Source of the DNA: Candidatus Kosakonia sp. 282A-S69
Lineage (GTDB): Bacteria; Pseudomonadota; Gammaproteobacteria; Enterobacterales; Enterobacteriaceae
Direction: 5' to 3'
Length of the DNA: 64,000 nt
NCBI RefSeq assembly: GCF_029433855.1
Contig: NZ_JAROAU010000003.1
Span: 2,388,858 to 2,452,857, forward strand
Shown: in pieces, positions 44,231 to 53,949 of the stretch
Numbering within the stretch: position 1 is the stretch's first letter
Layout: each line of letters opens with the position of its first letter
Made by a program: the position numbers and the translations under genes
The notes under the pieces: generated by a model
What the model saw: the letters and a program-made list of their open reading frames with translations, nothing else
Database searches by the model: none
Told to the model about the DNA's origin: nothing

Positions 44231-45139
44231 ATGAGTTTTGACGGAAGACTTCTGTCTGGACTAAGTGTGCTGGCCGCTGTTGTGGAAGCTGGCAATTTTA
44301 GCCGCGCTGGTGAGGTGCTGGGGCTATCTGCTTCCGGCGTCAGCCGATCCATAGACCGGCTTGAAGAGCGGCTCGGTGTGCGCCTGCTGAACCGCACTAC
44401 ACGCACCCTGAACCTGACGAGCGAAGGCAGAGCTTTATATGAACGCGCCGCGCCGCATCTGGAAGGCATTGAGGTAGCTGCGAGCTATGTCTCAGGTGCT
44501 GCCGTGGCGGTGCGGGGAGCATTGCGCGTCAGCGTGAATCCCATCTTCGCCCGCTACATTCTGGCACCGAAAATGCCGCTGTTGCGCCAGCGCCATCCGG
44601 ATCTGACGCTGACGGTGGTACAGCAACCGGATGTCGGCGATCTGGTCAACGAAGGGATTGATATTGCGGTTCGCTTCGGCCCCCAACTGCCCTCCACCAT
44701 TACATCAAAGCTGCTGCTGAATACGCGCGTGCTGACAGTGGCAGCACCTGCATATCTGGGGCAGCATGGTCGGCCAAAACATCCCGAAGATCTCACTCGG
44801 CATGAATGCATTCAGTACATTGATCCGCGCAGCGGTAAGCCGTTCGGGTGGGAATTTAGACGTGGCAGGGAGCGTCTGTCAGTAGCGACACAAGGACATC
44901 TGACTACGACAGATGTCGATCTTATGGTACAGGCTTGTGTGAGCGGCACCGGCATTGCGCAGGTGCTCTCTCTGAGCGTGGCGCAGCTGATAGCGGACGG
45001 AAAGCTGATAGAGCTTTTTCCGGAATGGCCAGGCGAGACCTACCCGCTATATGTTGCCCGCCCATCACGTCGTCTGGCACCAGCAGCTGTCGAAGCCTTT
45101 CTGAATTTTTGCACTGAAATCTGTAGCGATTTTGAATAG
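44231..45139 (+). CDS. LysR-family transcriptional regulator
   Basis: A 302-residue LysR regulator. The winged helix covers residues about 8-65 (SGLSVLAAVVEAGNFSRAGEVLGLSASGVSRSIDRLEERLGVRLLNRTTR). The effector-binding domain follows from about residue 90 (GALRVSVNPIFARYIL…). It resembles the subgroup that controls adjacent transporter or oxidoreductase genes. ATG 44231 is the family start; the frame extends upstream to 44087. Divergent from the amidohydrolase, 167 bases apart, so it probably controls that operon. Confidence 0.9.
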   Translation: MSFDGRLLSGLSVLAAVVEAGNFSRAGEVLGLSASGVSRSIDRLEERLGVRLLNRTTRTLNLTSEGRALYERAAPHLEGIEVAASYVSGAAVAVRGALRVSVNPIFARYILAPKMPLLRQRHPDLTLTVVQQPDVGDLVNEGIDIAVRFGPQLPSTITSKLLLNTRVLTVAAPAYLGQHGRPKHPEDLTRHECIQYIDPRSGKPFGWEFRRGRERLSVATQGHLTTTDVDLMVQACVSGTGIAQVLSLSVAQLIADGKLIELFPEWPGETYPLYVARPSRRLAPAAVEAFLNFCTEICSDFE

Positions 45140-45233
45140 ATCCAGACCTAAGCCGGAACACTCTGGTAATGAGGTCAGACCCGGTCTGCTTCGAGGGAGG
45201 TCGCTATTTAGCCGGAAGTCTAAGAAATTAAAC

Positions 45234-45258
45234 GTCCGCTCCTTACGCAAAGCGGACC
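45234..45258. repeat. Recurrent palindrome, copy D
   Basis: GTCCGCT, a loop, then AAAGCGGACC, followed by TTC as in copy C. It lies between the LysR gene and gsiD, at the right edge of the accessory block. Confidence 0.65.
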
Positions 45259-45356
45259 TTCTCTCTGAATAAACTTCTGCCTCACTCCCCTTCGTTAACG
45301 CTCATCTCAAATTAAATGTGGCTCGCTTTCGTTTTATCGACTCCGAACAGAGCGCC

Positions 45357-46268
45357 TCACCCCTTGATTTTCGGGTCCAGCGCGTCGCGCAGCCCGTCTC
45401 CCAGCAGGTTAAAGGCCAGTACCGTGACGAAAATCGCCAGCGACGGGAAGAGCGCCACATGCGGGGCGATCACCATATCTGCCCGCGCTTCGTTGAGCAT
45501 CGCGCCCCACTCCGGCGTCGGCGGCTGCGCGCCAAGTCCAAGAAATGAGAGACTGGCCGCCGAGATAATCGAGGTGCCAATACGCATGGTGAAATAGACC
45601 ACGATGGAGGAGACCGTGCCCGGCAGAATATGGTGGAAGAGGATCACCGCATCGCTGGCACCGATGCTGCGCGCCGACTCGATAAAGGTTTGCTGTTTCA
45701 GCACCAGTGTATTGCCGCGCACCAGCCGGGCAAATGCCGGTACGGAAAAGACCGCGACGGCAATAATCACATTCGCCATACCGCTGCCCATCACCGCAAC
45801 CACGGCAATCGCCAGCAGAATACCGGGAAAGGCGAACAGCACATCGCAGATGCGCATAATGATGCGATCCCACCACCCTTCGTAGTAGCCCGCCAGCAGC
45901 CCCAGCACCGTGCCGATCGCCGCGCCAATCAGCACCGCGAAGACACCGGCTGCCAGCGAGATCTGTGCGCCCACCAGCACACGGCTGAAGATATCGCGCC
46001 CGAGCGAATCGACGCCGAACCAGTGCACCAGCGATGGCCCCTCGTTCAGCCGGTCATAATCGAAGTAGTTCTCCGCATCAAACGGGGCGATCCATGGCGC
46101 AATCACCGCCAGCAGGATCAGCAGCAGGACAAACAGCCCGGCGGTCATGGCCACGGGCTGACGGCAGAAGCGCCGCCAGAACTCGTGCCACGGAGTGCGC
46201 ACATGCCCCGGTTTCACCGTGGGCATGGCATTTAAAATCGCCTGTCGACGCCAGTTTAACAATCGCAT
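45357..46268 (-). CDS. gsiD: Glutathione ABC transporter permease GsiD
   Basis: Inner-membrane permease of the glutathione importer GsiABCD. It has 303 residues, the same length as E. coli GsiD, and is nearly identical in the EAA loop region ([21 protein letters not shown] near residue 205) and the C-terminus ([18 protein letters not shown]). It has an N-terminal cytoplasmic segment and six hydrophobic segments. It begins 2 bases after gsiC ends and is the last gene of the operon. Confidence 0.96.
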   Translation of the reverse strand: MRLLNWRRQAILNAMPTVKPGHVRTPWHEFWRRFCRQPVAMTAGLFVLLLILLAVIAPWIAPFDAENYFDYDRLNEGPSLVHWFGVDSLGRDIFSRVLVGAQISLAAGVFAVLIGAAIGTVLGLLAGYYEGWWDRIIMRICDVLFAFPGILLAIAVVAVMGSGMANVIIAVAVFSVPAFARLVRGNTLVLKQQTFIESARSIGASDAVILFHHILPGTVSSIVVYFTMRIGTSIISAASLSFLGLGAQPPTPEWGAMLNEARADMVIAPHVALFPSLAIFVTVLAFNLLGDGLRDALDPKIKG

Positions 46269-46270
46269 CC

Positions 46271-47191
46271 TTACTTATACCTGATAGCGGGATTAAGGGC
46301 GGCGTAGAGCACATCCACCACTAAGTTGATAAGAATAAACTCCAGCGAGAAGAGCAGCACTTCCGCCTGAATCACCGGGTAGTCGCGCATCTCAACCGAG
46401 TCGACCAGCAAACGCCCGAGCCCCGGCCAGTTGAAGACCTTCTCCACCACAATCGATCCACCGAGCAGGAAGCCAAACTGCAGCCCCATCATCGTCACCA
46501 CCGGGATCATCGCATTGCGCAGGCCGTGCTTGAGGATCACCCACTTTTCACTGACCCCTTTTGCCCGCGCGGTGCGCATATAGTCCTCATTGAGCACCTC
46601 CACGAACGAAGCGCGGGTAAAGCGCGCCATCACCGCCGCCACCGCCGCGCCAAGGGTCAGCGAGGGCAATATGTAGTGTCGCCAGCTATCCGCGCCAACG
46701 GTCGGCAGCCAGCCCAGCTCGACGGAGAAGATCTGCATCAGCAGCATCCCCAGCGCAAAGGCCGGGAATGAAAGCCCCGTGACCGCCACCGCCATCCCCA
46801 GATGATCGGGCCAACGGTTGCGCCACACGGCGGCGGCGATACCCGCGCCCAGCCCAAAAAACATCGCCCACAGCATGCTGGTGAGGGTGAGCAGGAGAGT
46901 CGGCATAAAACGGCTGGCGATCTCTTCCACCACCGGACGGCGCGACGCCATCGACACGCCGAAATCCCCCTGCAGCACGTTGGTAACATAGTGCCAGAAC
47001 TGCACCCACAGCGGCTGATCCAGCCCGAGCTGTCGACGCACCAGTTCAATCACCTCGGCGTCCGCTTCCGGCCCGGCAATCAGGCGGGCCGGATCGCCCG
47101 GCAGCAGGTGGACAAACAGAAACACCAGCACGGCCACAATCAGCAGCGTCGGAATCAGCCCCAGCAAGCGTTTAATAATATAATTCAGCAT
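46271..47191 (-). CDS. gsiC: Glutathione ABC transporter permease GsiC
   Basis: Partner permease of GsiD in the glutathione importer. It has 306 residues, as in E. coli, starting [19 protein letters not shown] at ATG 47191; an ATG five codons earlier is in frame but not conserved. The EAA loop ([24 protein letters not shown] near residue 205) and the [19 protein letters not shown] segment are family-typical. It follows gsiB by 49 bases. Confidence 0.96.
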   Translation of the reverse strand: MLNYIIKRLLGLIPTLLIVAVLVFLFVHLLPGDPARLIAGPEADAEVIELVRRQLGLDQPLWVQFWHYVTNVLQGDFGVSMASRRPVVEEIASRFMPTLLLTLTSMLWAMFFGLGAGIAAAVWRNRWPDHLGMAVAVTGLSFPAFALGMLLMQIFSVELGWLPTVGADSWRHYILPSLTLGAAVAAVMARFTRASFVEVLNEDYMRTARAKGVSEKWVILKHGLRNAMIPVVTMMGLQFGFLLGGSIVVEKVFNWPGLGRLLVDSVEMRDYPVIQAEVLLFSLEFILINLVVDVLYAALNPAIRYK

Positions 47192-47240
47192 CTCATATTC
47201 CCTCACGCCGCCCCCTCTCCTGCAGGGCGGCGTGAGTTAT

Positions 47241-48779
47241 CTATTGCAAATCAGCGTTATCAAAACTAAAGCCGGTATCCGGCATGATGTAAAAACCGGT
47301 CAGCTTTTTGTTATGGGCGGAAACCAGCTTCTCAACCACCAGCGGCACCCACGGCGACTCTTTCCAGAGGATATCCTGCGCCTCTTTATAGAGACGTGCT
47401 TTTTCATCTGTGCTGGTCGTCTTCAGCGCGTCAGCCAGATCTTTATCCACCTGCGGGTTGCTGTAGAAGGCGGTGTTGAACTGCGTGGGCGGCCAGTTCC
47501 ATGAGGCAAACAGCGGCGAGAGCGCCCAGTCTGCTTCGCCGGTGGAGGAGGTCCAGCCGGTATAGAACATCCGCACCCCGCTCTGCTTCTGCCCTTTCGC
47601 TTCCACTTCCGCCGCGCGCTGCCCGGCATCCATCGCCGTGACCTGCACTTTAATCCCTACCTGCGCCAGCTGCTGCTGGGTAAACTGCAGCACCTTCTGC
47701 GCGGTACTGTGATTATGGGAAGACCAGAGCGTGGTGGTGAAGCCCTGCGGATAGCCCGCCTCTTTCAGCAGCTCGCGCGCCCTGGCCGGATCGTACGGCC
47801 AGGGTTGGTAGCTCTGCGAATAGGCAATGGTCGGCGGCAGCACGCCGGTCGCAGGCACGGCAAAACCGGCAAACGCCACTTTCACCAGCGCCTGGCGGTT
47901 AATGGCGTAGTTGATCGCCTCGCGTACTTTCGGGTTGTCGAACGGCTTTTGCGTCACGTTCATGCTGATGTAGCGCTGCATAATCGACGGGCTGGCAACC
48001 AGCTCCAGCTTACTGTTGCGTTTCAGCACCGCCGCCTGCTCATAGGGGATCGGAAAGGCGAACTGCGCCTCGCCGGTCTGCAGCATCGCCGCGCGGGTGT
48101 TGTTATCCACCACCGGGCGCCAGGTAATAGAGTCCAGCTTAGGTAATCCCTGCTGCCAGTAACCGGCAAACTTTTTCACCTTCACAAAATCGGTCTGGTT
48201 CCACGCTTCCAGCGTATAGGGGCCGGTACCGACCGGGTGGAACCCGATCTCTTTGCCATATTTTTTCAGCGCCGCAGGCGAAATCATCGCCGACGCCGGG
48301 TGAGCCAGAATATTGATAAACGCCGAGAAAGGCTGCTTGAGGGTGATCTTCACCATGCTCTCATCAACCGCCTCGGTGCTGGCGATGTTTTTATAGAGGT
48401 TATAGCGCTTAAGGCTGTTCGCCGGGTTGCTGGCGCGGTCGAGGTTCGCTTTCACCGCTTCGGCGTTGAAATCGGTCCCATCCTGAAACTTGACCCCTTT
48501 GCGCAGCTTGATGGTGTAGACCAGCCCATCGTCGGAGACGGCATAACTCTCTGCCAGCACGTTGACCAGCTTCATCTCTTTATCGAGGCCAAACAGCCCC
48601 TGATAGAAGGACTTTGCCACCGCCTGCGAGAGCGTGTCATTGGCGTCATAGGGATCGAGAGTGGTGAAGTTGGAACCGACCGCTACCACCACATCTTTCG
48701 CGGCAAATGCCGGGAGGACGGTCAGCGCGACAACCACGCCTGCAACGGCCCGCCAGTGTCGGGAAATGCTCTCTGTCAT
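47241..48779 (-). CDS. gsiB: Glutathione-binding periplasmic protein GsiB
   Basis: Periplasmic receptor for glutathione (SBP family 5, DppA/OppA type). It has 512 residues from ATG 48779, which has AGGAG six bases upstream; this equals the E. coli length. The signal peptide ends near residue 26 ([13 protein letters not shown]), and the mature protein begins with [25 protein letters not shown] as in E. coli. The open frame extends to 48812 without support. Third-to-last gene of gsiABCD, 33 bases after gsiA. Confidence 0.96.
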   Translation of the reverse strand: MTESISRHWRAVAGVVVALTVLPAFAAKDVVVAVGSNFTTLDPYDANDTLSQAVAKSFYQGLFGLDKEMKLVNVLAESYAVSDDGLVYTIKLRKGVKFQDGTDFNAEAVKANLDRASNPANSLKRYNLYKNIASTEAVDESMVKITLKQPFSAFINILAHPASAMISPAALKKYGKEIGFHPVGTGPYTLEAWNQTDFVKVKKFAGYWQQGLPKLDSITWRPVVDNNTRAAMLQTGEAQFAFPIPYEQAAVLKRNSKLELVASPSIMQRYISMNVTQKPFDNPKVREAINYAINRQALVKVAFAGFAVPATGVLPPTIAYSQSYQPWPYDPARARELLKEAGYPQGFTTTLWSSHNHSTAQKVLQFTQQQLAQVGIKVQVTAMDAGQRAAEVEAKGQKQSGVRMFYTGWTSSTGEADWALSPLFASWNWPPTQFNTAFYSNPQVDKDLADALKTTSTDEKARLYKEAQDILWKESPWVPLVVEKLVSAHNKKLTGFYIMPDTGFSFDNADLQ

Positions 48780-48812
48780 GCTGCTCTCCTGAAAAACCCT
48801 GTCTGTGATCAA

Positions 48813-50684
48813 CTAAAAACGCGACTGCGTGCTGCCGGGCGTCGTTCTGGCGACGAAGTGACCCGGCCCCACATTTTGCAGCTGTACACGCTGCATGGTT
48901 TCACCGCGTTTACGAATATTGCTCGGCATATCATCGGATAAGAGCACCCGCTGCGGCGGCTGGTGGGCAGGATCGGCCACCGGCACCGCCGACATTAGCT
49001 TGCGGGTATAGGGGTGCTGCGGGTTTTCAAACACCGCGCGGCGCGGGCCGATCTCAACAATCTGCCCGAGATACATCACCGCAACACGGTGGCTGATCCG
49101 CTCCACGACCGCCATATCATGGGAGATAAAGAGAAACGCGATACCCAGCTCGCGCTGCAGATCGAGCAGCAAATTGATGATCTGCGCACGAATCGAGACA
49201 TCCAGCGCCGAGACGGACTCATCGGCCACCACCACGCGCGGGTTCAGCGCCAGCGCGCGGGCAATGCAGATGCGCTGGCGCTGGCCGCCGGAAAACTCGT
49301 GCGGATAGCGCCAGGCGTGCTCCGGCTTCAGCCCGACGCGCTCCAGCAGCCACTCCACGCGCTGGTGTGCTTCCGCTTTGCCCAGAAGATTGTGCACGCG
49401 CAGCGGCTCAATAATCGAATCGCCCACCGTCTGACGCGGGTCGAGCGAGGCGTAAGGGTCCTGAAAAATAAACTGAATATCGCGGCGCACCAGCTTCATC
49501 TTATGATCGGGCAAGGTATCGATACGCTCGCCGTTAAAGGTGATCGACCCGCCCTGGCTCTCCACCAGCCGCAGCAGCGCACGTCCGGTGGTCGATTTTC
49601 CGCTGCCCGATTCACCGACAATCGCCAGCGTTTCGCCGGGCCAGAGATCGAAGCTGATGCCCTCCACTGCATGCACCTCTTTGGTGATGCGATTAAGCAA
49701 GCCGCCGCGCAGGGGGAAGCGCGCCACCAGGTCGCGAACCTGCAAAATCGGCTCCCCGGGTACCACGGTATCCTGCTCCGTTTCCGGCTCCTGCAGCTGC
49801 GGGTTTTTCACCGAGATCAGCGGGAAGCGGCGCGGCAGATCGCTGCCGTTCATCGCCCCGAGCTTCGGCACCGCCGCCAGCAGCGCTTTGGTATAGGGGT
49901 GCTGCGGATCGCGGAAGACGCGCTCGACGCTACCGCTCTCCACCGCTTCGCCCTGATTCATCACCAGCACGCGATCGGCGATATCTGCCACCACGCCCAT
50001 GTCATGGGTAATAAAGATCACCCCCATCGACATCTCTTTTTGCAGCACGGCGATAAGCTGCAAAATCTGCGCCTGAATAGTGACATCCAGCGCGGTGGTC
50101 GGCTCATCGGCAATCAGCACCGCCGGGCGACAGGAGAGCGCCATGGCGATCATCACCCGCTGGCGCATGCCGCCGGAGAGCTGATGGGGAAAACTGGAGA
50201 GAATGGATTGCGCTTCGGGAATACGCACCAGGTCAAGCATGCGCCGCGCCTCGCTCATCGCCTGCTCGCGCCCCAGCTTCTGGTGGAGGCGAATCGACTC
50301 GGCAATCTGCTCACCGACCGGGAAAACCGGGTTAAGCGAGGTCATCGGCTCCTGGAAAATCATCGCGATATCTGCCCCGCGCACGCTGCGCATCTGCGAG
50401 GAGGAGAGCTTGTTAATATCGACCTTCTGGTGGTTGCGCCGTGTCAGGCAGATATGGTCGCAGTTCACTTCTCCGCCCGCCTGCTCAATCAGCTTAAGCA
50501 GCGAAAGCGCGGTGACCGACTTCCCGGAGCCGGATTCACCGACAATGGCCAGCGTTTCGCCCCGTTTCAGATTAAAAGAGAGGTTACGTACCACCGGGGT
50601 AAGCTGCTTCTCATGGCTAAATGCGATATTCAGATTGCTGACGTCAAGAACCACGTCCGCCTCTGGTTCAAAGCCTTGCGACAC
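48813..50684 (-). CDS. gsiA: Glutathione ABC transporter ATPase GsiA (double ATPase)
   Basis: Fused double ATPase of the glutathione importer. It has 623 residues, the E. coli length. Half one contains GESGSGKS near residue 48, QLSGGMRQR and [13 protein letters not shown]; half two contains GESGSGKS near 345, EFSGGQRQR and [16 protein letters not shown] 50684 is chosen because AGGAG lies seven bases upstream; the frame is open to 50795 but those residues are unlike GsiA. In E. coli iaaA precedes gsiA; here gsiA is directly divergent from moeA. Confidence 0.95.
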   Translation of the reverse strand: MSQGFEPEADVVLDVSNLNIAFSHEKQLTPVVRNLSFNLKRGETLAIVGESGSGKSVTALSLLKLIEQAGGEVNCDHICLTRRNHQKVDINKLSSSQMRSVRGADIAMIFQEPMTSLNPVFPVGEQIAESIRLHQKLGREQAMSEARRMLDLVRIPEAQSILSSFPHQLSGGMRQRVMIAMALSCRPAVLIADEPTTALDVTIQAQILQLIAVLQKEMSMGVIFITHDMGVVADIADRVLVMNQGEAVESGSVERVFRDPQHPYTKALLAAVPKLGAMNGSDLPRRFPLISVKNPQLQEPETEQDTVVPGEPILQVRDLVARFPLRGGLLNRITKEVHAVEGISFDLWPGETLAIVGESGSGKSTTGRALLRLVESQGGSITFNGERIDTLPDHKMKLVRRDIQFIFQDPYASLDPRQTVGDSIIEPLRVHNLLGKAEAHQRVEWLLERVGLKPEHAWRYPHEFSGGQRQRICIARALALNPRVVVADESVSALDVSIRAQIINLLLDLQRELGIAFLFISHDMAVVERISHRVAVMYLGQIVEIGPRRAVFENPQHPYTRKLMSAVPVADPAHQPPQRVLLSDDMPSNIRKRGETMQRVQLQNVGPGHFVARTTPGSTQSRF

Positions 50685-50854
50685 CCCACTCTCCTTTTCT
50701 GCGATAGCTGTATGCGCGAAAGACGATTTCTGAATATAGGAAGTCGTTACAACGATGTAAAGCAATGTGATAACAATGGGGTAGACGCAAGTCATATTGA
50801 CCCTTCCCCTTTTCTGCCATAATGGCCGCTTCTCGCGTTGACTGGATAGAAATT

Positions 50855-52087
50855 ATGGAATCTGCAAATGGCCTGATCTCGCTGGAGACGGCGCTGTCGA
50901 AAATGCTGTCACGCATTTCACCGCTCACTGAGCACGAAACTCTGCCACTGCTCGCCTGTTTTGGCCGCGTAGTCGCGCAAGATATTATCTCCCCGCTGAA
51001 TGTCCCCGGCTTCGATAACTCGGCGATGGACGGCTACGCCGTGCGCCTGGCCGATCTCAATGGCGGCAACGCGCTGCCGGTGGCGGGCAAAGCCTTTGCC
51101 GGACAGCCCTTCAGCGGTGAGTGGCCGCAAGGCACCTGCATACGCATTATGACCGGCGCGCCGATCCCCGCGGGCTGCGAGGCGGTGGTGATGCAGGAGC
51201 AGACGGAGCAGTCCGGTGACGGTATCCGCTTTACCGCCGAGGTGCGCGCTAACCAGAACATTCGCCGTGCGGGGGAGGATATTGCCAAAGGCGCCAGCGT
51301 CTTTACTGCGGGCACCAAACTGACCGCCGCCGAACTGCCGGTACTCGCCTCGCTCGGTATCGCCGAAGTGAACGTGGTGCGCAAGTTGCGCGTGGCGCTC
51401 TTCTCCACCGGTGACGAGCTGCAACTGCCGGGCCAGCCGCTGGCTGACGGGCAGATTTACGACACTAACCGTCTGTCGGTTCATCTGATGCTGGCACAGC
51501 TTGGTTATGAGGTGATTAACCTCGGGATTGTGCCGGACGATCCGCAGAAACTGCGCGACACCTTTATCGCCGCCGACAGCCAGGCGGACGTGGTGATCAG
51601 CACCGGCGGCGTGTCGGTGGGCGAAGCGGATTACACCAAAACCATTCTTGATGAGCTGGGTGAAATCGCCTTCTGGAAGCTGGCGATCAAACCGGGTAAA
51701 CCTTTTGCGTTCGGCAAGCTTACAAACAGCTGGTTCTGCGGCCTGCCGGGCAACCCGGTCTCTGCCACATTAACCTTCTATCAGCTGGTGCTGCCGCTGC
51801 TGGCGAAACTGAGCGGCAATTGTGCAGACGTTACGCCACTGCGTTTTCGCGCCCGCGTTATCGGTGGTCTGAAAAAGTCGCCGGGGCGTCTCGATTTCCA
51901 GCGTGGGATTGTCAGCCGCGGCGAAGATGGCACGCTTGAAGTGCGCACGACCGGCCATCAGGGCTCGCATATTTTCAGCTCCTTCAGCCAGGGCAACTGC
52001 TTTGTGGTGCTCGAGCGCGAGCGTGGCAACGTGGCCGCGGGCGAATGGGTGGATGTGGAGATGTTTAACCATCTCTTCGGAGGCTAA
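50855..52087 (+). CDS. moeA: Molybdopterin molybdenumtransferase MoeA
   Basis: Cytoplasmic enzyme that inserts molybdate into adenylylated molybdopterin in molybdenum-cofactor synthesis. It has 410 residues (E. coli 411). Conserved segments are [14 protein letters not shown] near residue 50, [19 protein letters not shown] near 100, FSTGDEL near 185, [14 protein letters not shown] near 250 and [17 protein letters not shown] near 298. ATG 50855 reproduces the E. coli N-terminus. moeB follows after 2 bases. Confidence 0.96.
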   Translation: MESANGLISLETALSKMLSRISPLTEHETLPLLACFGRVVAQDIISPLNVPGFDNSAMDGYAVRLADLNGGNALPVAGKAFAGQPFSGEWPQGTCIRIMTGAPIPAGCEAVVMQEQTEQSGDGIRFTAEVRANQNIRRAGEDIAKGASVFTAGTKLTAAELPVLASLGIAEVNVVRKLRVALFSTGDELQLPGQPLADGQIYDTNRLSVHLMLAQLGYEVINLGIVPDDPQKLRDTFIAADSQADVVISTGGVSVGEADYTKTILDELGEIAFWKLAIKPGKPFAFGKLTNSWFCGLPGNPVSATLTFYQLVLPLLAKLSGNCADVTPLRFRARVIGGLKKSPGRLDFQRGIVSRGEDGTLEVRTTGHQGSHIFSSFSQGNCFVVLERERGNVAAGEWVDVEMFNHLFGG

Positions 52088-52089
52088 CG

Positions 52090-52860
52090 ATGGCAGAAGA
52101 GCTCAGCGACAGCGAGATGATGCGCTACAACCGGCAGATCACTCTGCGCGGGTTCGATTTTGAGGGCCAGGAGCGGTTAAAAACCGCGCGCGTGCTGGTG
52201 GTCGGGCTTGGCGGCCTTGGCTGCGCGGCGGCGCAATATCTGGCGGCGGCGGGCGCGGGCATGATGACGCTGCTCGATTTCGACACGGTGGCACTCTCCA
52301 ACCTGCAGCGCCAGACGCTGCACAGCGATGCGGATATTGATCGTGCCAAAGTGGACTCTGCCCGCGAATCGCTGCTGCGCATCAACCCGCACGTCGAATA
52401 TGTCACTCTCAACGCGCTGCTCGATGAAGCGGCGCTGTTTGCACAGATTGCCGGGCACGATCTGGTGCTGGACTGCACTGACAATGTGGCGATACGCAAC
52501 CAGCTCAACGCCGGCTGTTTTCAGCATAAAGTGCCGCTGGTCTCCGGCGCGGCGATCCGCATGGAAGGCCAGATCAGCGTCTTCACCTGGGCTGCGGGCG
52601 CGCCCTGCTACCGCTGTCTGAGCCGCCTGTTTGGTGAGAATGCGCTGACCTGCGTGGAAGCGGGCGTAATGGCACCGCTGGTCGGCGTCATCGGATCGAT
52701 GCAGGCGATGGAGGCGATCAAGGTGTTAACCCATTACGGCACGCCCGCCGCAGGCAAGATCGTGATGTACGATGCGATGCAGTGCCAGTTCCGCGAGATG
52801 AAGCTTATGCGCAACCCGCAGTGTGAAGTGTGCGGCGATGGCGCAACGCCCGCAGCTTAA
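52090..52860 (+). CDS. moeB: Molybdopterin-synthase adenylyltransferase MoeB
   Basis: E1-like enzyme that adenylates the C-terminus of MoaD for its sulfuration. It has 256 residues (E. coli 249; the extra residues are at the C-terminus). Key features are the nucleotide-binding VVGLGGLGCAAAQYLAAAG near residue 36, LSNLQRQTLHSDADID, and zinc cysteines in PCYRCLSRLF and NPQCEVCGDG. It is translationally linked to moeA. Confidence 0.95.
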   Translation: MAEELSDSEMMRYNRQITLRGFDFEGQERLKTARVLVVGLGGLGCAAAQYLAAAGAGMMTLLDFDTVALSNLQRQTLHSDADIDRAKVDSARESLLRINPHVEYVTLNALLDEAALFAQIAGHDLVLDCTDNVAIRNQLNAGCFQHKVPLVSGAAIRMEGQISVFTWAAGAPCYRCLSRLFGENALTCVEAGVMAPLVGVIGSMQAMEAIKVLTHYGTPAAGKIVMYDAMQCQFREMKLMRNPQCEVCGDGATPAA

Positions 52861-52862
52861 TT

Positions 52863-52946
52863 GCCGGTTGGCGGCGTAAACGCCTTATCCGGCCTGCGTA
52901 TTGCCGTGGGCAAAAGTGTAGGCCGGGTAAGCGCAGCGCCACCCGG
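52863..52946. repeat. BIME after moeB
   Basis: A REP unit beginning GCCGG and ending TTATCCGGCCTGC is followed by an inverted unit beginning GTAGGCCGGGTAAG and ending CGCCACCCGG. It is placed directly after the moeB stop. Confidence 0.85.
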
Positions 52947-52992
52947 TGCTGCCCTTTTGACACAAAGCGTAAACCGCGACCCTTATCACAGC

Positions 52993-53010
52993 AACTTTCA
53001 TTCGAAAGTT
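52993..53010. promoter_or_regulatory. Shared operator-like site upstream of ybiY
   Basis: AACTTTCATTCGAAAGTT: perfect 7-base arms AACTTTC/GAAAGTT with a 4-base centre, 35 bases before the ybiY start. Its reverse complement, AACTTTCGAATGAAAGTT, recurs almost unchanged upstream of ybiV (56533) and ybiU (57557). The CTTTCGAA-like core recalls DeoR-family operators. Confidence 0.65.
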
Positions 53011-53045
53011 ATTTAATCTCCATATGAAGAGCATGGAGATGTCCG

Positions 53046-53945
53046 ATGATTTTCAATATTCAGCGCTACTCAACCCATGACGGCCCCGGCATCCGCACCG
53101 TGGTGTTTCTGAAAGGGTGCCCGCTGCGCTGCCGCTGGTGCCAGAACCCGGAGAGCCGCGCCCGCACCCGTGACCTGCTGTTTGACCCCCGCCTCTGCCT
53201 TGCGGGCTGCGACTTATGCCAGCGCGCTGCGCCTGCGGTGATTGAACGGGCGCAAAACGCTCTACTGATCCAGCGTGAAAAGCTTACCGATGAAGTGCTT
53301 GATGCCCTCACCGGGTGCTGCCCGACAGACGCATTGAGCGTCTGTGGCGAGGTGAAATCCGTGGCGGAGATCGTGGCAACGGTGCTGCGCGACCAGCCCT
53401 TTTACGATCGCAGCGGCGGCGGCGTGACTCTCTCCGGCGGCGAACCCTTTATGCACCCCGAACTGTCGCAGGCGCTGCTGCGTGAAAGCCACCAGCACGG
53501 TATCCATACCGCGGTAGAGACCTGCCTGCACGTACCGTGGCGCTATATCGAGCCCTCCCTGCCGTGGGTAGATCTCTTTCTCGCCGATCTTAAACATGTC
53601 AATGAGGAGACCTTTCGCGTCTGGACGCGCGGATCCGCCGCGCGCGTGCTCGATAATCTGCAACGCCTCGCCCGCGCCGGGAAAAAGATGATTATTCGCG
53701 TGCCGCTGATCCCCGGCTTTAACGCCGACAGAGCCTCGATTAACGCCATCACCACCTTTGCCGCCGACCAATTGCGCGTCGGCGAGATCCATTTTCTGCC
53801 CTATCACACGCTGGGCATGCAGAAGTTTGCACTGCTCGGCGAAACCTGTGCCGCCCCTGAAAAGCCGCTCGACGACCCTGAACTGCTGGCGTACGCCGCG
53901 GCGTTTGCCCGCCAGAAAGGTCTGGCGACAACACTGCGAGGATAA
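53046..53945 (+). CDS. ybiY: Glycyl-radical enzyme activase YbiY (PflE)
   Basis: Radical-SAM activating enzyme that abstracts hydrogen from the glycine of its partner YbiW. It has 299 residues, the E. coli length as I recall it. The SAM cluster motif is CPLRCRWC (C25, C29, C32). A cysteine-rich insert for extra Fe-S clusters follows (LCLAGCDLC near residue 55, [11 protein letters not shown] near 97), and [15 protein letters not shown] near 128 binds SAM. A GGAG site precedes the ATG. ybiW follows after 4 bases. Confidence 0.94.
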   Translation: MIFNIQRYSTHDGPGIRTVVFLKGCPLRCRWCQNPESRARTRDLLFDPRLCLAGCDLCQRAAPAVIERAQNALLIQREKLTDEVLDALTGCCPTDALSVCGEVKSVAEIVATVLRDQPFYDRSGGGVTLSGGEPFMHPELSQALLRESHQHGIHTAVETCLHVPWRYIEPSLPWVDLFLADLKHVNEETFRVWTRGSAARVLDNLQRLARAGKKMIIRVPLIPGFNADRASINAITTFAADQLRVGEIHFLPYHTLGMQKFALLGETCAAPEKPLDDPELLAYAAAFARQKGLATTLRG

Positions 53946-53949
53946 GACC

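Noticed and set aside
30306-45356. Prophage or integrative element
   Set aside because: No integrase, tRNA attachment site, phage structural gene or transposase is present; the block holds metabolic and transport genes only.
49014-50822. A 602-codon frame antisense to gsiA
   Set aside because: It is a mirror frame of a GC-rich conserved gene; its translation is His/Arg/Gln-rich with no family features.
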